A program made the translations under genes and the position numbers. Positions 26,444 through 34,995 of a DNA stretch of 64,000 nt are shown here, piece after piece. The notes beneath the pieces are model-generated. The model worked only from the letters and a program-made list of their open reading frames with translations. It was not told the origin of the DNA and ran no database searches. Positions within the stretch are counted from its first letter, which is position 1. Each line of letters starts with the position of its first letter. Source of the stretch: CAYJRR01 sp964372275 [NCBI: uncultured bacterium] (GTDB lineage Bacteria; CAYJRR01); assembly GCA_964372275.1 (NCBI GenBank), contig CAYJRR010000002.1:1-64000 (forward strand). The letters are read 5' to 3'.

Positions 26444-27892
26444 CTAGCCGCCTCCCGCGGAGGACTTCTTCTTGGCCTTCGCCGAAGGCTGCGCGGACTT
26501 CGACTTCGCCTTGCGCGCGCGCTCGGCGTAGCCGGGGATCTCCACCTGCTTGGCGCGGGTCAGCGCCAGCGCGCCGGCCGCCACGTCCTTGGTGATCGTC
26601 GAGCCGGCGCCGAGCACCGCCCCCTTCCCGATCCGGACCGGCGCCACGAGCTGCGTGTCGCTGCCGATGAAGACGCCGTCCTCGATCGTCGTCCGGTGCT
26701 TGGCGTAGCCGTCGTAGTTGCAGGTAATCGTGCCGGCGCCGACGTTCACCCCGGAACCGATCGTCGCGTCGCCGAGGTAGGCGAGGTGGTTCGCCTTCGA
26801 TCCCTTCCCCAGCGTGCTCTTCTTCACCTCGACGAAGTTCCCGACGTGGACCTCCTCGCCGAGATCCGCTTCCGGACGCAGGTGCGCGAAGGGGCCGACG
26901 ATCGCCCCGCGGGCGGCGCGGGCGCGGGTCAGGACGCAGTACGGCTTCACGTGGACCCCGGACCCGAGGACCACCTCCTCGAGCACCGAGCCGGTCTCGA
27001 TCGTCGCCCTGTCGCCGATCGCGCAGGCGCCCCGGATCTCGACCCGCGGGTGAATCGTGGTGTCGGCCCCCAGCCGCGCGCGGGGATCGATGCGCGTCGA
27101 GGCCGGGTCGAGGATCGTGCGCCCCTCCGCCATCCAGTGGGCGGCGACGCGGCGGAAGAGGGCGACCTCGGCCTGCGCGAGCTGCGCGCGGTCGTTGATC
27201 CCCTCGAACTCCCACGCCGGCTCGCGGAGCGCGGCGGCGGCGCAGGTCCCGCGCGCGGCGGCGCGGGCGACGACGTCGGTGAGGTAGAGCTCCTTCTGCG
27301 CGTTGGCGGGCCGGATCTCGGCGAGCGCCTCGAAAAGGAACGTCGCGTCCGCGGCGAGGATTCCGGTGTTGATCTCGCCGATCGCGCGCTCGGCCTCCCC
27401 GGCATCCCGGTGCTCGACGATCCGCTCGACGCGATCGCCGCCGCCCGGGGAGCGGACGATGCGTCCGTAACCGGTCGGGTCGGGCGGGCGGGTGGTGAGG
27501 ACGGTCAGCGGTCCGTTCGCGGCGGCGTGCCGATCGAGGAGCGCGCGCAGGGAGTCGGCGCGCACCAGAGGCGCGTCTCCGGGGAGGATCAGCACCGTTC
27601 CGCGGAAGCCGGCGAGCGCGTCGCGACAGACCTGTACCGCGTGGCCGGTACCGCGCGGATCTCCCTGGTCGACGAAGGCGATCCCCGCGTGCGCGGCGCA
27701 GGCGGTGCGCACCCCGTCGGCGCCGTGGCCGACGACGACCAGGCGGCGCGCCGCCGAAAGCGCCGCGGTCGTTTCGAGGAGATGATCGATCATCGGCCGC
27801 CAGGCGACCGGATGGAGGACCTTGGGAAGGTCCGACTTCATCCGCGTCCCCTTGCCGGCGGCGAGGAGGACGATCGCGAGAGGGGAGGTCAT
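26444..27892 (-). CDS. glmU: Bifunctional N-acetylglucosamine-1-phosphate uridyltransferase / glucosamine-1-phosphate acetyltransferase
   Basis: A 482-residue enzyme giving UDP-GlcNAc. The start at 27892 is chosen because the family begins a few residues before LLAAGKGTRMKSDLPKVLHP; an open frame extends further upstream without conservation. The uridyltransferase domain spans about 1-230 (DQGDPRGTGHAVQ, LPGDAPLV, GRIVR, EINTGI). The left-handed beta-helix follows (250-450), with the acetyltransferase segment NHLAYLGDATIGSGVNVGAG and NYDGYAKHRTTIED. A Lys/Ala-rich tail of about 25 residues follows. Operon glmU-glmS, possibly with the GNAT gene. Confidence 0.96.
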   Translation of the reverse strand: MTSPLAIVLLAAGKGTRMKSDLPKVLHPVAWRPMIDHLLETTAALSAARRLVVVGHGADGVRTACAAHAGIAFVDQGDPRGTGHAVQVCRDALAGFRGTVLILPGDAPLVRADSLRALLDRHAAANGPLTVLTTRPPDPTGYGRIVRSPGGGDRVERIVEHRDAGEAERAIGEINTGILAADATFLFEALAEIRPANAQKELYLTDVVARAAARGTCAAAALREPAWEFEGINDRAQLAQAEVALFRRVAAHWMAEGRTILDPASTRIDPRARLGADTTIHPRVEIRGACAIGDRATIETGSVLEEVVLGSGVHVKPYCVLTRARAARGAIVGPFAHLRPEADLGEEVHVGNFVEVKKSTLGKGSKANHLAYLGDATIGSGVNVGAGTITCNYDGYAKHRTTIEDGVFIGSDTQLVAPVRIGKGAVLGAGSTITKDVAAGALALTRAKQVEIPGYAERARKAKSKSAQPSAKAKKKSSAGGG

Positions 27893-27916
27893 GGCGCGCG
27901 TGGGGGTCGAAGGCGG

Positions 27917-27922
27917 ATCATA
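27917..27922 (-). promoter_or_regulatory. Possible -10 box of glmU
   Basis: TATGAT on the minus strand, 25 bases upstream of the glmU ATG, matches the sigma-70 -10 closely. No convincing -35 is found at 16-18 bases. A separate 14-bp palindrome at 27966-27979 (CCGCAAGCTTGCGG) lies between glmU and ssb and may be a binding site. The rest of the 27893-28132 gap shows nothing I can name. Confidence 0.3.
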
Positions 27923-28132
27923 GACGAAAAGACCGGCCTCCCACGAAAGGTCTCCCCCTATTACGCCGCAAGCTTGCGGTCGAACGATACGCGGTCTCGC
28001 GCCGCTCGCGCGCCGCCGGCCCTCTTTCCCCTTGCCCGCGGACGTTGCACGCGACAAAGTGCGCGCGTCGTCAGCGGCCGCTCCAGTGGCGGCTCCAGGA
28101 CCGGCGAACAGCGATTCGGGGGTACTTCAAGC

Positions 28133-28585
28133 ATGGGCTCGTTGAACAAGGCGATGATCATCGGACGGCTCGGTCGGGACCCGGAGGTCCGCTACACGCA
28201 GGGGGGCCAGGCGGTCGCCTCCTTCAGCGTCGCGACCGACCACAAGTGGACCAACAAGAGCGGCGAGAAGCAGGAGAAGACCGAGTGGCACCGGATCAAG
28301 GCGTGGGGGAAGCTGGCGGAGCTGGCCGGCGAGTACCTGGCCAAGGGTCGGCAGGTCTACGTCGAAGGCCGCATCGAGACGAGCGAGTACACCGACAAGG
28401 ACGGCGTGAAGAAGTATTCGACCGAGATCAACGCCGAGACGATCCAGTTCCTCGACAGCGGCAAGGGGGCGGAGGGCGGCCGCGGTCGTGGTGAGGGGGG
28501 CCCGCGCAACGGCGGGAGCTCCTCGAGCGGAGGTCCCGGCGGCGCCGAGTCGGGCCCGGCGGCGGACGACGACATTCCGTTCTAG
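28133..28585 (+). CDS. ssb: Single-stranded DNA-binding protein
   Basis: A 150-residue SSB. OB-fold about residues 5-108: NKAMIIGRLGRDPEVRYTQ, VASFSVAT, TEWHRIKAWGKLAELAGEYL, VYVEGRIETSEY. A Gly/Ser/Arg-rich linker follows, then the acidic tail DDDIPF that docks replication and repair proteins. The N-terminal MGSLNKA fixes the ATG at 28133; an open frame continues upstream but only as antisense of glmU. The ribosome binding site is weak (GGGGGT). Divergent from glmU. Confidence 0.97.
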   Translation: MGSLNKAMIIGRLGRDPEVRYTQGGQAVASFSVATDHKWTNKSGEKQEKTEWHRIKAWGKLAELAGEYLAKGRQVYVEGRIETSEYTDKDGVKKYSTEINAETIQFLDSGKGAEGGRGRGEGGPRNGGSSSSGGPGGAESGPAADDDIPF

Positions 28586-28619
28586 CGCCTCGAGCGTCAC
28601 TCTCCTCTCGAACGTTCCA

Positions 28620-28760
28620 CCTCGCTTCTCCTACTCCTTCTCCTCGAGTCTTCCCCCTCCTCCTTCTCCTGCTCCTCCGCCTGGCGCTGAAGGAGTAGCG
28701 GAAAGGAGGAGGAGAAGGAGAAGTGAGGAGATCCGGGGAGGAGGAGTAGGAGGAGCGAGG
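28620..28760. repeat. Polypurine/polypyrimidine imperfect inverted repeat (gene-less)
   Basis: A pyrimidine-rich arm (about 28620-28680) faces a purine-rich arm (about 28691-28760) around the centre near 28686. The outermost 19 bases (28620-28638 against 28742-28760) match with one mismatch, and a second matching block lies near the centre. The purine arm shares GAAGTGAGGAG and the following GAGGAGGAGTAGGAG with the right arm of the S23 unit at 38.1 kb, so the two are related dispersed repeats. No gene lies inside. It occupies most of the gap between ssb and the lipoprotein gene and could form a long hairpin. Confidence 0.7.
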
Positions 28761-28794
28761 AGGGGGAGGGGATGACGATGAGGAGGGTGCCGGC

Positions 28795-29223
28795 CTACCG
28801 GTTCGGCGAAGCGTCGGGTTCGATCCGGACGTACCACCGCCCGTCCTTTCGCTCCCACCGCTGGGTGACGGTTTCGCTTCGTTCCACCAGTTCGTCGTTG
28901 CGGTAGTAGCTCCAGGTCACGACGACGTTTGCCTCGTGCGCGTCGGCCGGGTAGTCGATCGCGCCGACTCGCACGGCAGTAAAGCGGCGCTCCCTCTCCC
29001 GCTCGGCCTGCGCGGAGAGGAACCGCACACGGTCGGCGGCAGGGACGAACTCGACGGCCCGTTCCACGAAGCCCGATCGAACCAGGTCGTTGAAACGGGC
29101 GGCCGCGTCGGAAAGCTCTTCGGACTCGCGGCGATGCACCCGCTGCGCGGAAGCGCACGCGGCCGCCAGGACGGAGAGCGTGACGGCCGCGAGAACGAGG
29201 GTGCGCCGGATCGGCCTTCGCAT
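28795..29223 (-). CDS. Putative lipoprotein, unknown function
   Basis: A 142-residue protein. The start at 29223 gives a compact lipoprotein signal, MRRPIRRTLVLAAV with lipobox LAAAC, so Cys about residue 23 would be lipidated. Two in-frame ATGs 15 and 36 bases further upstream are possible, but none has a ribosome binding site. The mature part is a single domain: an Arg/Glu-rich helix (VHRRESEELSDAAARFNDLVRSGF), then beta strands ending in VTQRWERKDGRWYVR. This resembles the NTF2-like fold of many small lipoproteins, which is inference. Confidence 0.65.
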   Translation of the reverse strand: MRRPIRRTLVLAAVTLSVLAAACASAQRVHRRESEELSDAAARFNDLVRSGFVERAVEFVPAADRVRFLSAQAERERERRFTAVRVGAIDYPADAHEANVVVTWSYYRNDELVERSETVTQRWERKDGRWYVRIEPDASPNR

Positions 29224-29343
29224 CGATTGGACGGTATCGTTGCGCATCGTCCCGGGCAAGGCGCGTGACCGCAGATACTGCGCCGGGCCGAATTCGGTGT
29301 AGGATCGGGACTTGTTCCCGGGTGATCCACATCAGGAGGCTCC

Positions 29344-29928
29344 ATGCGTCTTCGCACCGTCGTCGGCTCGATTCTGATCTTCGGCAGCGCCATCGGTTGC
29401 GACGTCCTCGACGACCTGAGCACCGACATCGACCTCGAGCTGACCTGGGACGGCGCCTACTCCAACGCGACCGGTGGCGCCTGCACCGCCGACGGGCAGA
29501 CCTACGACGAGACCGAGTCGGTGCCAGAGGAGGCGATCGACGCGGGGCTTGAGATCAAAAGCTACGAGATCACGAGCTGGACGCTGACCCAGAACTCCGT
29601 CAGCGGCACGGGTCAGGTCGGACTCGCCGGCTACGGTCTGTTCAAAGGGGACGGAACGCCGATCGTCGTCGCCACGTCGTCCGAGTGCGCCGGCACGGAG
29701 CTCAGCCTGACCGACGTCACCGCCGCCAACCAGTGTCTCGAAAACCTTCGCCTGCTGCTCAACGACGACCAGGCGGCGCTGCTCGAGGCGATCAACGTCG
29801 ACGGGACGCTCCGGGGGATGGGCACCGTCAACTGCTCCGGCGACTTCTCGGTCGACGTGACGATCCAGATGGCGATCACGGCGAAGGTCGGCACGTCGAG
29901 CGACGACGAAGAAGAGGCGCCGGAGTAG
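29344..29928 (+). CDS. Putative lipoprotein, acidic, unknown function
   Basis: A 194-residue protein. An AGGAGG ribosome binding site sits five bases before the ATG. The N-terminus is a lipoprotein signal with lipobox around SAIGC (Cys about residue 19), followed by Asp residues. The mature protein is acidic, with four Cys that could pair (GACTADG, SSECAG, ANQCLEN, VNCSGD), and ends in an Asp/Glu tail. The overall pattern recalls the secreted protein at 57740-58801, but similarity is weak. Function unknown. Confidence 0.65.
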   Translation: MRLRTVVGSILIFGSAIGCDVLDDLSTDIDLELTWDGAYSNATGGACTADGQTYDETESVPEEAIDAGLEIKSYEITSWTLTQNSVSGTGQVGLAGYGLFKGDGTPIVVATSSECAGTELSLTDVTAANQCLENLRLLLNDDQAALLEAINVDGTLRGMGTVNCSGDFSVDVTIQMAITAKVGTSSDDEEEAPE

Positions 29929-29935
29929 CCCGCCG

Positions 29936-30352
29936 ATGCTCCTCCGTCGACGGGTCCTGTCGTTCGCGCCGTTCCTCTTGTCGGCGTGCGTCTGCCGGAT
30001 GGGCCCTCCGGGGCCCGCGACCGCCCCGGCGATGCCGCCACCGCCGCCGCCGCCGCGTGAGTGGCTCTACGTCGGCGCGCATCCGGTGCCGGCCGGTCTC
30101 GGCGGGGGGTGGGACGACACCCGCGGAAACCACGCCCATCCCTACGCCCCGGAGCCGCTCGACGGCTATCGCCAGGAGGGGAACCACTACCGCTGGACGG
30201 GACCCGGCCCCGGCGACGGCACGCGTGGCCCCGACTATCGCGAGGGACGAGGCGCAGCTGGAAGCGACACCGGCCTCGGCACCACCACCACCCGCGAAGG
30301 GGCCGACGACCGCGACCGAAAGAAGGACGAGAAGGTGAAGGTCCCCAAGTAG
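29936..30352 (+). CDS. Putative Pro/Gly-rich lipoprotein
   Basis: A 138-residue protein starting seven bases after the previous stop. The N-terminus (LLRRRVLSFAPFLLSAC) is a lipoprotein signal with lipobox LSAC. The mature region is low complexity: a run of eight prolines, then WLYVGAHPVP, HAHPYAPEPLDGYRQEGNHYRW and a charged Lys/Asp tail. It resembles short Gly/Pro-rich envelope lipoproteins. Probably in an operon with the preceding lipoprotein and the RidA gene. Function unknown. Confidence 0.55.
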   Translation: MLLRRRVLSFAPFLLSACVCRMGPPGPATAPAMPPPPPPPREWLYVGAHPVPAGLGGGWDDTRGNHAHPYAPEPLDGYRQEGNHYRWTGPGPGDGTRGPDYREGRGAAGSDTGLGTTTTREGADDRDRKKDEKVKVPK

Positions 30353-30372
30353 GGGACCGACCTGGCGGTTGG

Positions 30373-30792
30373 ATGAAGCGAACCAACGTCTCGTCCGGCG
30401 CCAAGTGGGAGTCGATCGTCGGCTACTCCCGGCTCGTCCGCGTCGGAGACCGGATCTACGTGACCGGAACGACGGCGACCACGCCGGAAGGCGGTCGCGT
30501 CGGAGACGGCGATGCGTATGCGCAGGCCTACCAGGCGCTTCGCAACATCGAGCGCGCCTTGGGACAGGTGGGCGGGACGCTTCGGGACGTCGTCCGGACC
30601 CGGCTGTTCGTGACCGACATCCGGCGCGATTGGGAAGCCGTCGGGCGTGCGCACGCGGAGCTGCTCGGCGCGGTTCGACCCGCGACGTCGATGGTCGAGG
30701 TCGCACGCCTCATCGAGGACTGGATGCTGGTGGAGATCGAAGCCGACGCGGTGCTCGGCGCGACGGTCGAATCAGGAGACCGGGGGACGTAG
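30373..30792 (+). CDS. RidA/YjgF/UK114 family enamine deaminase-like protein
   Basis: A 139-residue RidA-family protein. The start at 30373 gives the family N-terminus (NVSSGAKWESIVGYSRLVRVGDRIYVTGTT). Further landmarks are AQAYQALRNIERALGQVGGTLRDVVRTRLFVTDI and the active-site segment VEVARLIEDWMLVEIEADA, with the conserved Arg and Glu. RidA hydrolyses reactive 2-aminoacrylate-type enamines. The VRTRLFVTDI form is common in the non-archetypal subgroups, so the substrate may differ. Its end overlaps the convergent diguanylate cyclase by 21 bases. Confidence 0.9.
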   Translation: MKRTNVSSGAKWESIVGYSRLVRVGDRIYVTGTTATTPEGGRVGDGDAYAQAYQALRNIERALGQVGGTLRDVVRTRLFVTDIRRDWEAVGRAHAELLGAVRPATSMVEVARLIEDWMLVEIEADAVLGATVESGDRGT

Positions 30793-33054
30793 CGATCGGG
30801 GAGCGTCGCCCAAGGGGGCGACCGGGACCTCGATGCTGGGGTCGGAGTCGGTCGGAGGGAGCGGGCGCGGGGCGATCGACGACCAGAGGGTGGTGCGGTT
30901 CCGGCCGTTCTCCTTGGAGCGGTAGAGCGCCTGGTCGGCGCGGTCGAGGAGGCGGGCCTTCAACTCGGTGGCCGAATCATGCGGTTTGGGGGAACCAGCG
31001 TCGCCGGGCCAGGCCGCGATCCCGGCGCTCATCGTGATGCGGAAGGTCGTCCCCTTGTGCTCGAACTCCTCGCGGGCGATGGCGGCGCGCACCTTGTCGA
31101 TCACCGCCGCGGAGCTGGCGCCATCGCTGTCGGCGAGGACGACGACGAACTCCTCCCCGCCGTACCGGGCGATCAGGTCGGTCTTCCGCTGCAACGTGGC
31201 GCGCAGCACCTTGCTCACCCGCCGGAGGACCTCGTCGCCGGTCGGATGGCCGTATTTGTCGTTCACTTTCTTGAAGTGGTCGATGTCGGCGAGCACCAGC
31301 GAGAAGCGGGTCGACGGATTGCGTTGGGCCCGCTCGATCTCGCGGGTGAACGCCTCCTGGAAGTAGCGGTGGTTGTGCAGGCCGGTCAGCCCGTCGGTCG
31401 TCGCCAGCTCCTCCATCCGCCGGAAGAGCGCCGCGCTCGACATCGACATCGCCGTCTGTCGCGAGACGTTCTCCAGGAGGTCGAACTCGTCCTTGGTGAA
31501 GGCGTCGCGCGTCATCGAGGCGAAGACGCAGGCGCCGAGCGCGTCCCCCGTCTCGGGGCGGAGCATCGGGAAGATCAGCGCCGCCCGGACGCCGGCAGGG
31601 TCGAGGCGGGCGCCGATCAGCGGCGTCTTCACCGTGCGCGCCTGGAATCCGGGAGCGTTGAGGTAGACGCGATTGCGCAGCACCCAGCCGACCAGCGTCT
31701 CGCCGGTCGGCGCGTCCTTTCCGAGCAGCCGTCCCTCGTCGATCCCGGACGCGTTGCCGATCGTGAACCGCTCCCCTTCGGCTGCGCCGAAGACGACGAG
31801 CGCGCAGTCGATCTGCGCCAGCTTCGACGCCGACCGCAGCGCCTCCAGGCCGATCGCCTCCGGCCGGAGCTTCCCTTGCAGCGCCTTCGAAACCTCCAGC
31901 AGGTGTCGATGCTGGTCGGAGAGCTTCTCCCGCCGCTCGCGCTCGCGCCCGGCGTTCTCCAGCTCCCGGAGGAGACGTCCGATCCCGAGCAGGATCTCGG
32001 CGGCGGCCTTGCCGTAACGGTCGGCCTCGAGGTGGTCGGCGACGAGAAGCCCCGTGACCCAGTTCCCTTCGACGATCGGCGCAACCACCACCGACCGCAC
32101 GCCGACCTCCTTGCGGTAGTAGGCGACCGGCATCGCCTTCACGTCGTTGAGGACGATCGGCTGGCGATTCTTGATCGCGCCGGCAAAAAACCCTTCGCGC
32201 GGGTCGAGCGGCGTCTCGACCAGGTCGTCCCCCTCGCTCAAGGCGTCGGCGACGACGAGCCGTTCGTTGCGCGCGTCGCAGCGGAAGTAGACGACGGTGT
32301 GCGCCGAGAGCGTGTCGCGAGCCAGGCTCACGGCGCGGTGGATCGACGCGTCGAGCTCGTTCTGCAGCTCGCGCAGTCGGCGCTCCCGCTCCTGCGCCAA
32401 CAGCCCCTTCTCCTCCTTCAGGTCCTCCACGTCGTCGGTCTCGGCCGCGAGCGCCTCCGACGCCCCCTGGAAACGCGACAGCCGCCGGGCGGCGTCGATC
32501 CGCGCCTGCCGCTCGAGTCGCAGGAAGGCGCCGACCACCGATGCGAAGGAGAAAAGCATCGCGGCGTGCGTCAGCAGCAGCGGTGCGTAGTCGCGCAAAG
32601 CCCCGGCGGCGAAGACCGGAAGCCCTTCGAGCAGCGCCGCCAGACCGGCGAGCAGCAGCGAGGAGGTCAGGTCGGTGTGTGCGGCCATCAGCGCCAGCAC
32701 CAGGAAGAGGACCGGGTAGAGCAGGGAGTGGGTCCCGCCGGTCGCCTGGACCACGATCGTCGCCAAAAGCACCATCAGGCTGCCGACCTCCAACCCGTCG
32801 CGCCGAGAGGGGGCCGTCCCCTCCTCGCGGGTGGCGATGCGGAGCATCTTGGCGGCGGCGATCCCGAGGAGGACGGCGGTCACCAGCAGCTTGGAGGTGT
32901 CGAGCGCCGAGACGAACCCCTCCCCCTGCGACGGCCTGAAGAAGCCGAAGGCGACGAGCGCGCCGTAGATCAGCGCCGTCCCGCCGTAGATCGGCGAGGT
33001 GCGCCGCTGGATCCGGCGCGGCGTTTTCAACCTCGTGGTGTTCATCGACGGCAT
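30772..33054 (-). CDS. Membrane diguanylate cyclase with two GAF domains
   Basis: A 760-residue protein. About five hydrophobic helices (25-175) are followed by a coiled coil (about 180-235), a GAF domain (about 235-380), a second GAF (about 400-575) and a C-terminal GGDEF domain. The active site reads YGGEEF (about residue 633), and an RKTD inhibitory site lies five residues before it, so c-di-GMP synthesis with product inhibition is expected. ATG 33054 or the ATG nine bases downstream could be the start. It follows the ftsB-like gene on the same strand by 37 bases. Confidence 0.92.
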   Translation of the reverse strand: MPSMNTTRLKTPRRIQRRTSPIYGGTALIYGALVAFGFFRPSQGEGFVSALDTSKLLVTAVLLGIAAAKMLRIATREEGTAPSRRDGLEVGSLMVLLATIVVQATGGTHSLLYPVLFLVLALMAAHTDLTSSLLLAGLAALLEGLPVFAAGALRDYAPLLLTHAAMLFSFASVVGAFLRLERQARIDAARRLSRFQGASEALAAETDDVEDLKEEKGLLAQERERRLRELQNELDASIHRAVSLARDTLSAHTVVYFRCDARNERLVVADALSEGDDLVETPLDPREGFFAGAIKNRQPIVLNDVKAMPVAYYRKEVGVRSVVVAPIVEGNWVTGLLVADHLEADRYGKAAAEILLGIGRLLRELENAGRERERREKLSDQHRHLLEVSKALQGKLRPEAIGLEALRSASKLAQIDCALVVFGAAEGERFTIGNASGIDEGRLLGKDAPTGETLVGWVLRNRVYLNAPGFQARTVKTPLIGARLDPAGVRAALIFPMLRPETGDALGACVFASMTRDAFTKDEFDLLENVSRQTAMSMSSAALFRRMEELATTDGLTGLHNHRYFQEAFTREIERAQRNPSTRFSLVLADIDHFKKVNDKYGHPTGDEVLRRVSKVLRATLQRKTDLIARYGGEEFVVVLADSDGASSAAVIDKVRAAIAREEFEHKGTTFRITMSAGIAAWPGDAGSPKPHDSATELKARLLDRADQALYRSKENGRNRTTLWSSIAPRPLPPTDSDPSIEVPVAPLGDAPRSLRPPVS

Positions 33055-33091
33055 CGATCGGCCACGGACGGGATCGGTCGGACGGGGACGT

Positions 33092-33367
33092 TCACTCGGG
33101 GGGGAACCGGTAGACGGTTTCGCCTTCGCGCACGACCCCCTGGCTCTCGCGGGCGACGCGCTCCAGGTATGCGTCGTCCTCGTGAAGGCGGCGGACGTTC
33201 TCGCGGAGGCGGGCGTTCTCGGATTCGATCGACTCGGCCTTGACGCGCAGGCGCGCCTCCTCGGCGCGTAGCCGCCGGATCGCGAGCAGGCCCCGGTCGC
33301 CGAACGCGGAGGAGATCCCGAGGATGGTCATCAGCGCGGCGGCCCCGGCGAAGGCGAACCGTTTCAC
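33092..33367 (-). CDS. FtsB/DivIC-like septum protein
   Basis: A 91-residue bitopic membrane protein. The GTG start at 33367 overlaps the stop of rimO (GTGA, 33364-33367) and gives KRFAFAGAAALMTILGISSAF as the membrane helix, followed by a coiled coil (LAIRRLRAEEARLRVKAESIESENARLRENV) and DAYLERVARESQGVVREGETVYRF, the usual DivIC/FtsB ending. FtsB links FtsL and FtsQ in the divisome. It is too short and simple for a certain assignment, but the order of elements and the length fit well. Confidence 0.82.
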   Translation of the reverse strand: MKRFAFAGAAALMTILGISSAFGDRGLLAIRRLRAEEARLRVKAESIESENARLRENVRRLHEDDAYLERVARESQGVVREGETVYRFPPE

Positions 33368-34836
33368 GAGAGGATCGTCCCAACCCGGGTGGTGCGCGGC
33401 GCGGCCCCCCCGGCGTGTTCCAAGTCGTGGTGGTGCGGAACCGCATCGCACGCCGCCTCCTGGCGCGGGAGGAGGCGCACCGGCTCGGCGTCGTCGCGCG
33501 GACCCCGGACGATCCCCCCCACGAGGTCGTGCGCGTGGGTCTCGGCGATCTTCACGGGGACCAGGTCCCCGGCCTTGGCCTTCCCTTCGTTGACGTAGAC
33601 GACGCCGTCGACGTCGGGGGCCTGCGTCGCCATGCGGCCCACGAGCAGGTGCTCGGTCTCCGGCGAGACGCCGTCGACGAGGACGGTCACCGTCTTGCCG
33701 CGGAGCTTCTTCAGGCGCGCCGCCGAGATCTTCTCCTGGCGCTCCATCACGCGGCGGCGCCGGTCCTCCTTGACCTCCGGTGGGACGTCGTCCTCGAGCT
33801 TCGCCGCCGGCGTCCCCTCTTCGTGCGAGTAGGTGAAGCAGCCGACGTGGTCGAACTTCGTCTCGACGAGGAAGTCGAGCAGCTCGTCGAACTCCGAGTC
33901 CGACTCTCCCGGGAAGCCGACGATCACGCCGGTGCGAAGCGCGGCGCCCGGGATCGCCCGGCGAAAATCGCGGATCACGCGGCGGATCCCGCCGGCCGTC
34001 ACCGAGCGGTGCATCGCCCGGAGCACGCGGTCGCTCGCGTGTTGGATCGGCATGTCGACGTAGGGGACGACCTTCGGCAGCTCGGCGAAGGCGCGTACCA
34101 GCCGCGCGGTCACCTTGTCGGGATACATGTAGTGGACGCGGATCCAGCGAAGCTCCTCGATTCCGTCGAGCCGGGAGAGGAGCTCCGGCAACGCGTCCGG
34201 AACCCCCAGGTCGCGGCCGTAGTCGGTCGAATCCTGGGCGATGAGGTTGATCTCGCGCACGCCGCCCGCGGCGAGGCGGCGCGCCTCGGTCACGACGTCG
34301 TCGACCGGGCGGCTGCGCAGCGGTCCGCGCAGCTTCGGGATGATGCAGAAGGCGCAGCGCGTCGAGCAGCCTTCGGCGATCTTGAGGAAGGTGGAGTGAC
34401 GGCGCCCGGTCGCCACGCGCGGCGTCGCGTGGTCGTAGAGGAACTTCGGCCGGCGGAAGAATCCGCGCGCCTTCGGCCTCTCCCGGAGGACCTCGGCGAT
34501 TCGCGGGAACTCTCCCGTGCCGAGGAAGTAGTCGACCTCCGGAAGTTCGGCCATCAGTTCGTCGGGGTAGCGCTGCGCGAGGCAGCCGGTCATCAGCAGC
34601 GTCTCGCAGCGGCCGCGTTCCTTGTAGTCGGCCATCTCCAGGATCGTGTCGACCGACTCCGCCTTCGCCGACTCGACGAAGCCGCAGGTGTTCACCACGA
34701 TCACGTTCGCCTTCGCCGGGTCGTCGGTGACGGAGTAGCCGGCCTCGGTGGTCAGCCCGAGCATCACCTCGCTGTCGAGGAGGTTCCTCGCACAGCCGAG
34801 GCTCACGAAGTGGATGGAGCGTCCCTTTGGCGACAT
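33364..34836 (-). CDS. rimO: Ribosomal protein S12 methylthiotransferase
   Basis: A 490-residue enzyme that methylthiolates an Asp of ribosomal protein S12 with two Fe-S clusters. N-terminal UPF0004 domain with C15 (VSLGCARN), C51 (VNTCGFV) and C85 (MTGCLAQRY); radical SAM domain with C157, C161 and C164 (EGCSTRCAFC); C-terminal TRAM domain near 370-440. The motif GCARN, as opposed to GCxxN of MiaB, supports RimO. The last ~50 residues (RLLPRQEAACDAV...) are an extension. It starts 159 bases from the divergent ftsK. The ftsB-like gene is translationally coupled downstream. Confidence 0.94.
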   Translation of the reverse strand: MSPKGRSIHFVSLGCARNLLDSEVMLGLTTEAGYSVTDDPAKANVIVVNTCGFVESAKAESVDTILEMADYKERGRCETLLMTGCLAQRYPDELMAELPEVDYFLGTGEFPRIAEVLRERPKARGFFRRPKFLYDHATPRVATGRRHSTFLKIAEGCSTRCAFCIIPKLRGPLRSRPVDDVVTEARRLAAGGVREINLIAQDSTDYGRDLGVPDALPELLSRLDGIEELRWIRVHYMYPDKVTARLVRAFAELPKVVPYVDMPIQHASDRVLRAMHRSVTAGGIRRVIRDFRRAIPGAALRTGVIVGFPGESDSEFDELLDFLVETKFDHVGCFTYSHEEGTPAAKLEDDVPPEVKEDRRRRVMERQEKISAARLKKLRGKTVTVLVDGVSPETEHLLVGRMATQAPDVDGVVYVNEGKAKAGDLVPVKIAETHAHDLVGGIVRGPRDDAEPVRLLPRQEAACDAVPHHHDLEHAGGAAPRTTRVGTILS

Positions 34837-34915
34837 TCCGGCCCTTTTACGACGGCACCGCCATCGTATCCGACCACCAGGCGCATAAGCAACCGAATTT
34901 GCTGCATTATTCTGA

Positions 34916-34944
34916 TTGATTTCGACGTAAAATTATGCATAATT
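34916..34944 (+). promoter_or_regulatory. Predicted ftsK promoter with AT palindrome
   Basis: TTGATT at 34916-34921, a 16-base spacer and CATAAT at 34938-34943. The -10 lies in a perfect 14-bp palindrome, AATTATGCATAATT at 34931-34944, and the whole patch 34895-34950 is far more AT-rich than its surroundings. The palindrome also puts CATAAT on the minus strand, so it may serve divergent rimO transcription or bind a dimeric regulator. Confidence 0.5.
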
Positions 34945-34995
34945 AAACTCCAGCCAGATCGCGCGCCCGACGGCGCGCGCGACGGGGAGGTCGCG

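Noticed and set aside
27893-28057. N-terminal extension of GlmU
   Set aside because: The open frame continues upstream, but the added residues are Arg-rich and unconserved; family start is at 27892.
33415-34995. Upstream extension of the ftsK frame
   Set aside because: The frame is open for 1.6 kb but antisense to rimO; a GTG with a good ribosome binding site at 34996 gives the normal FtsK N-terminus.
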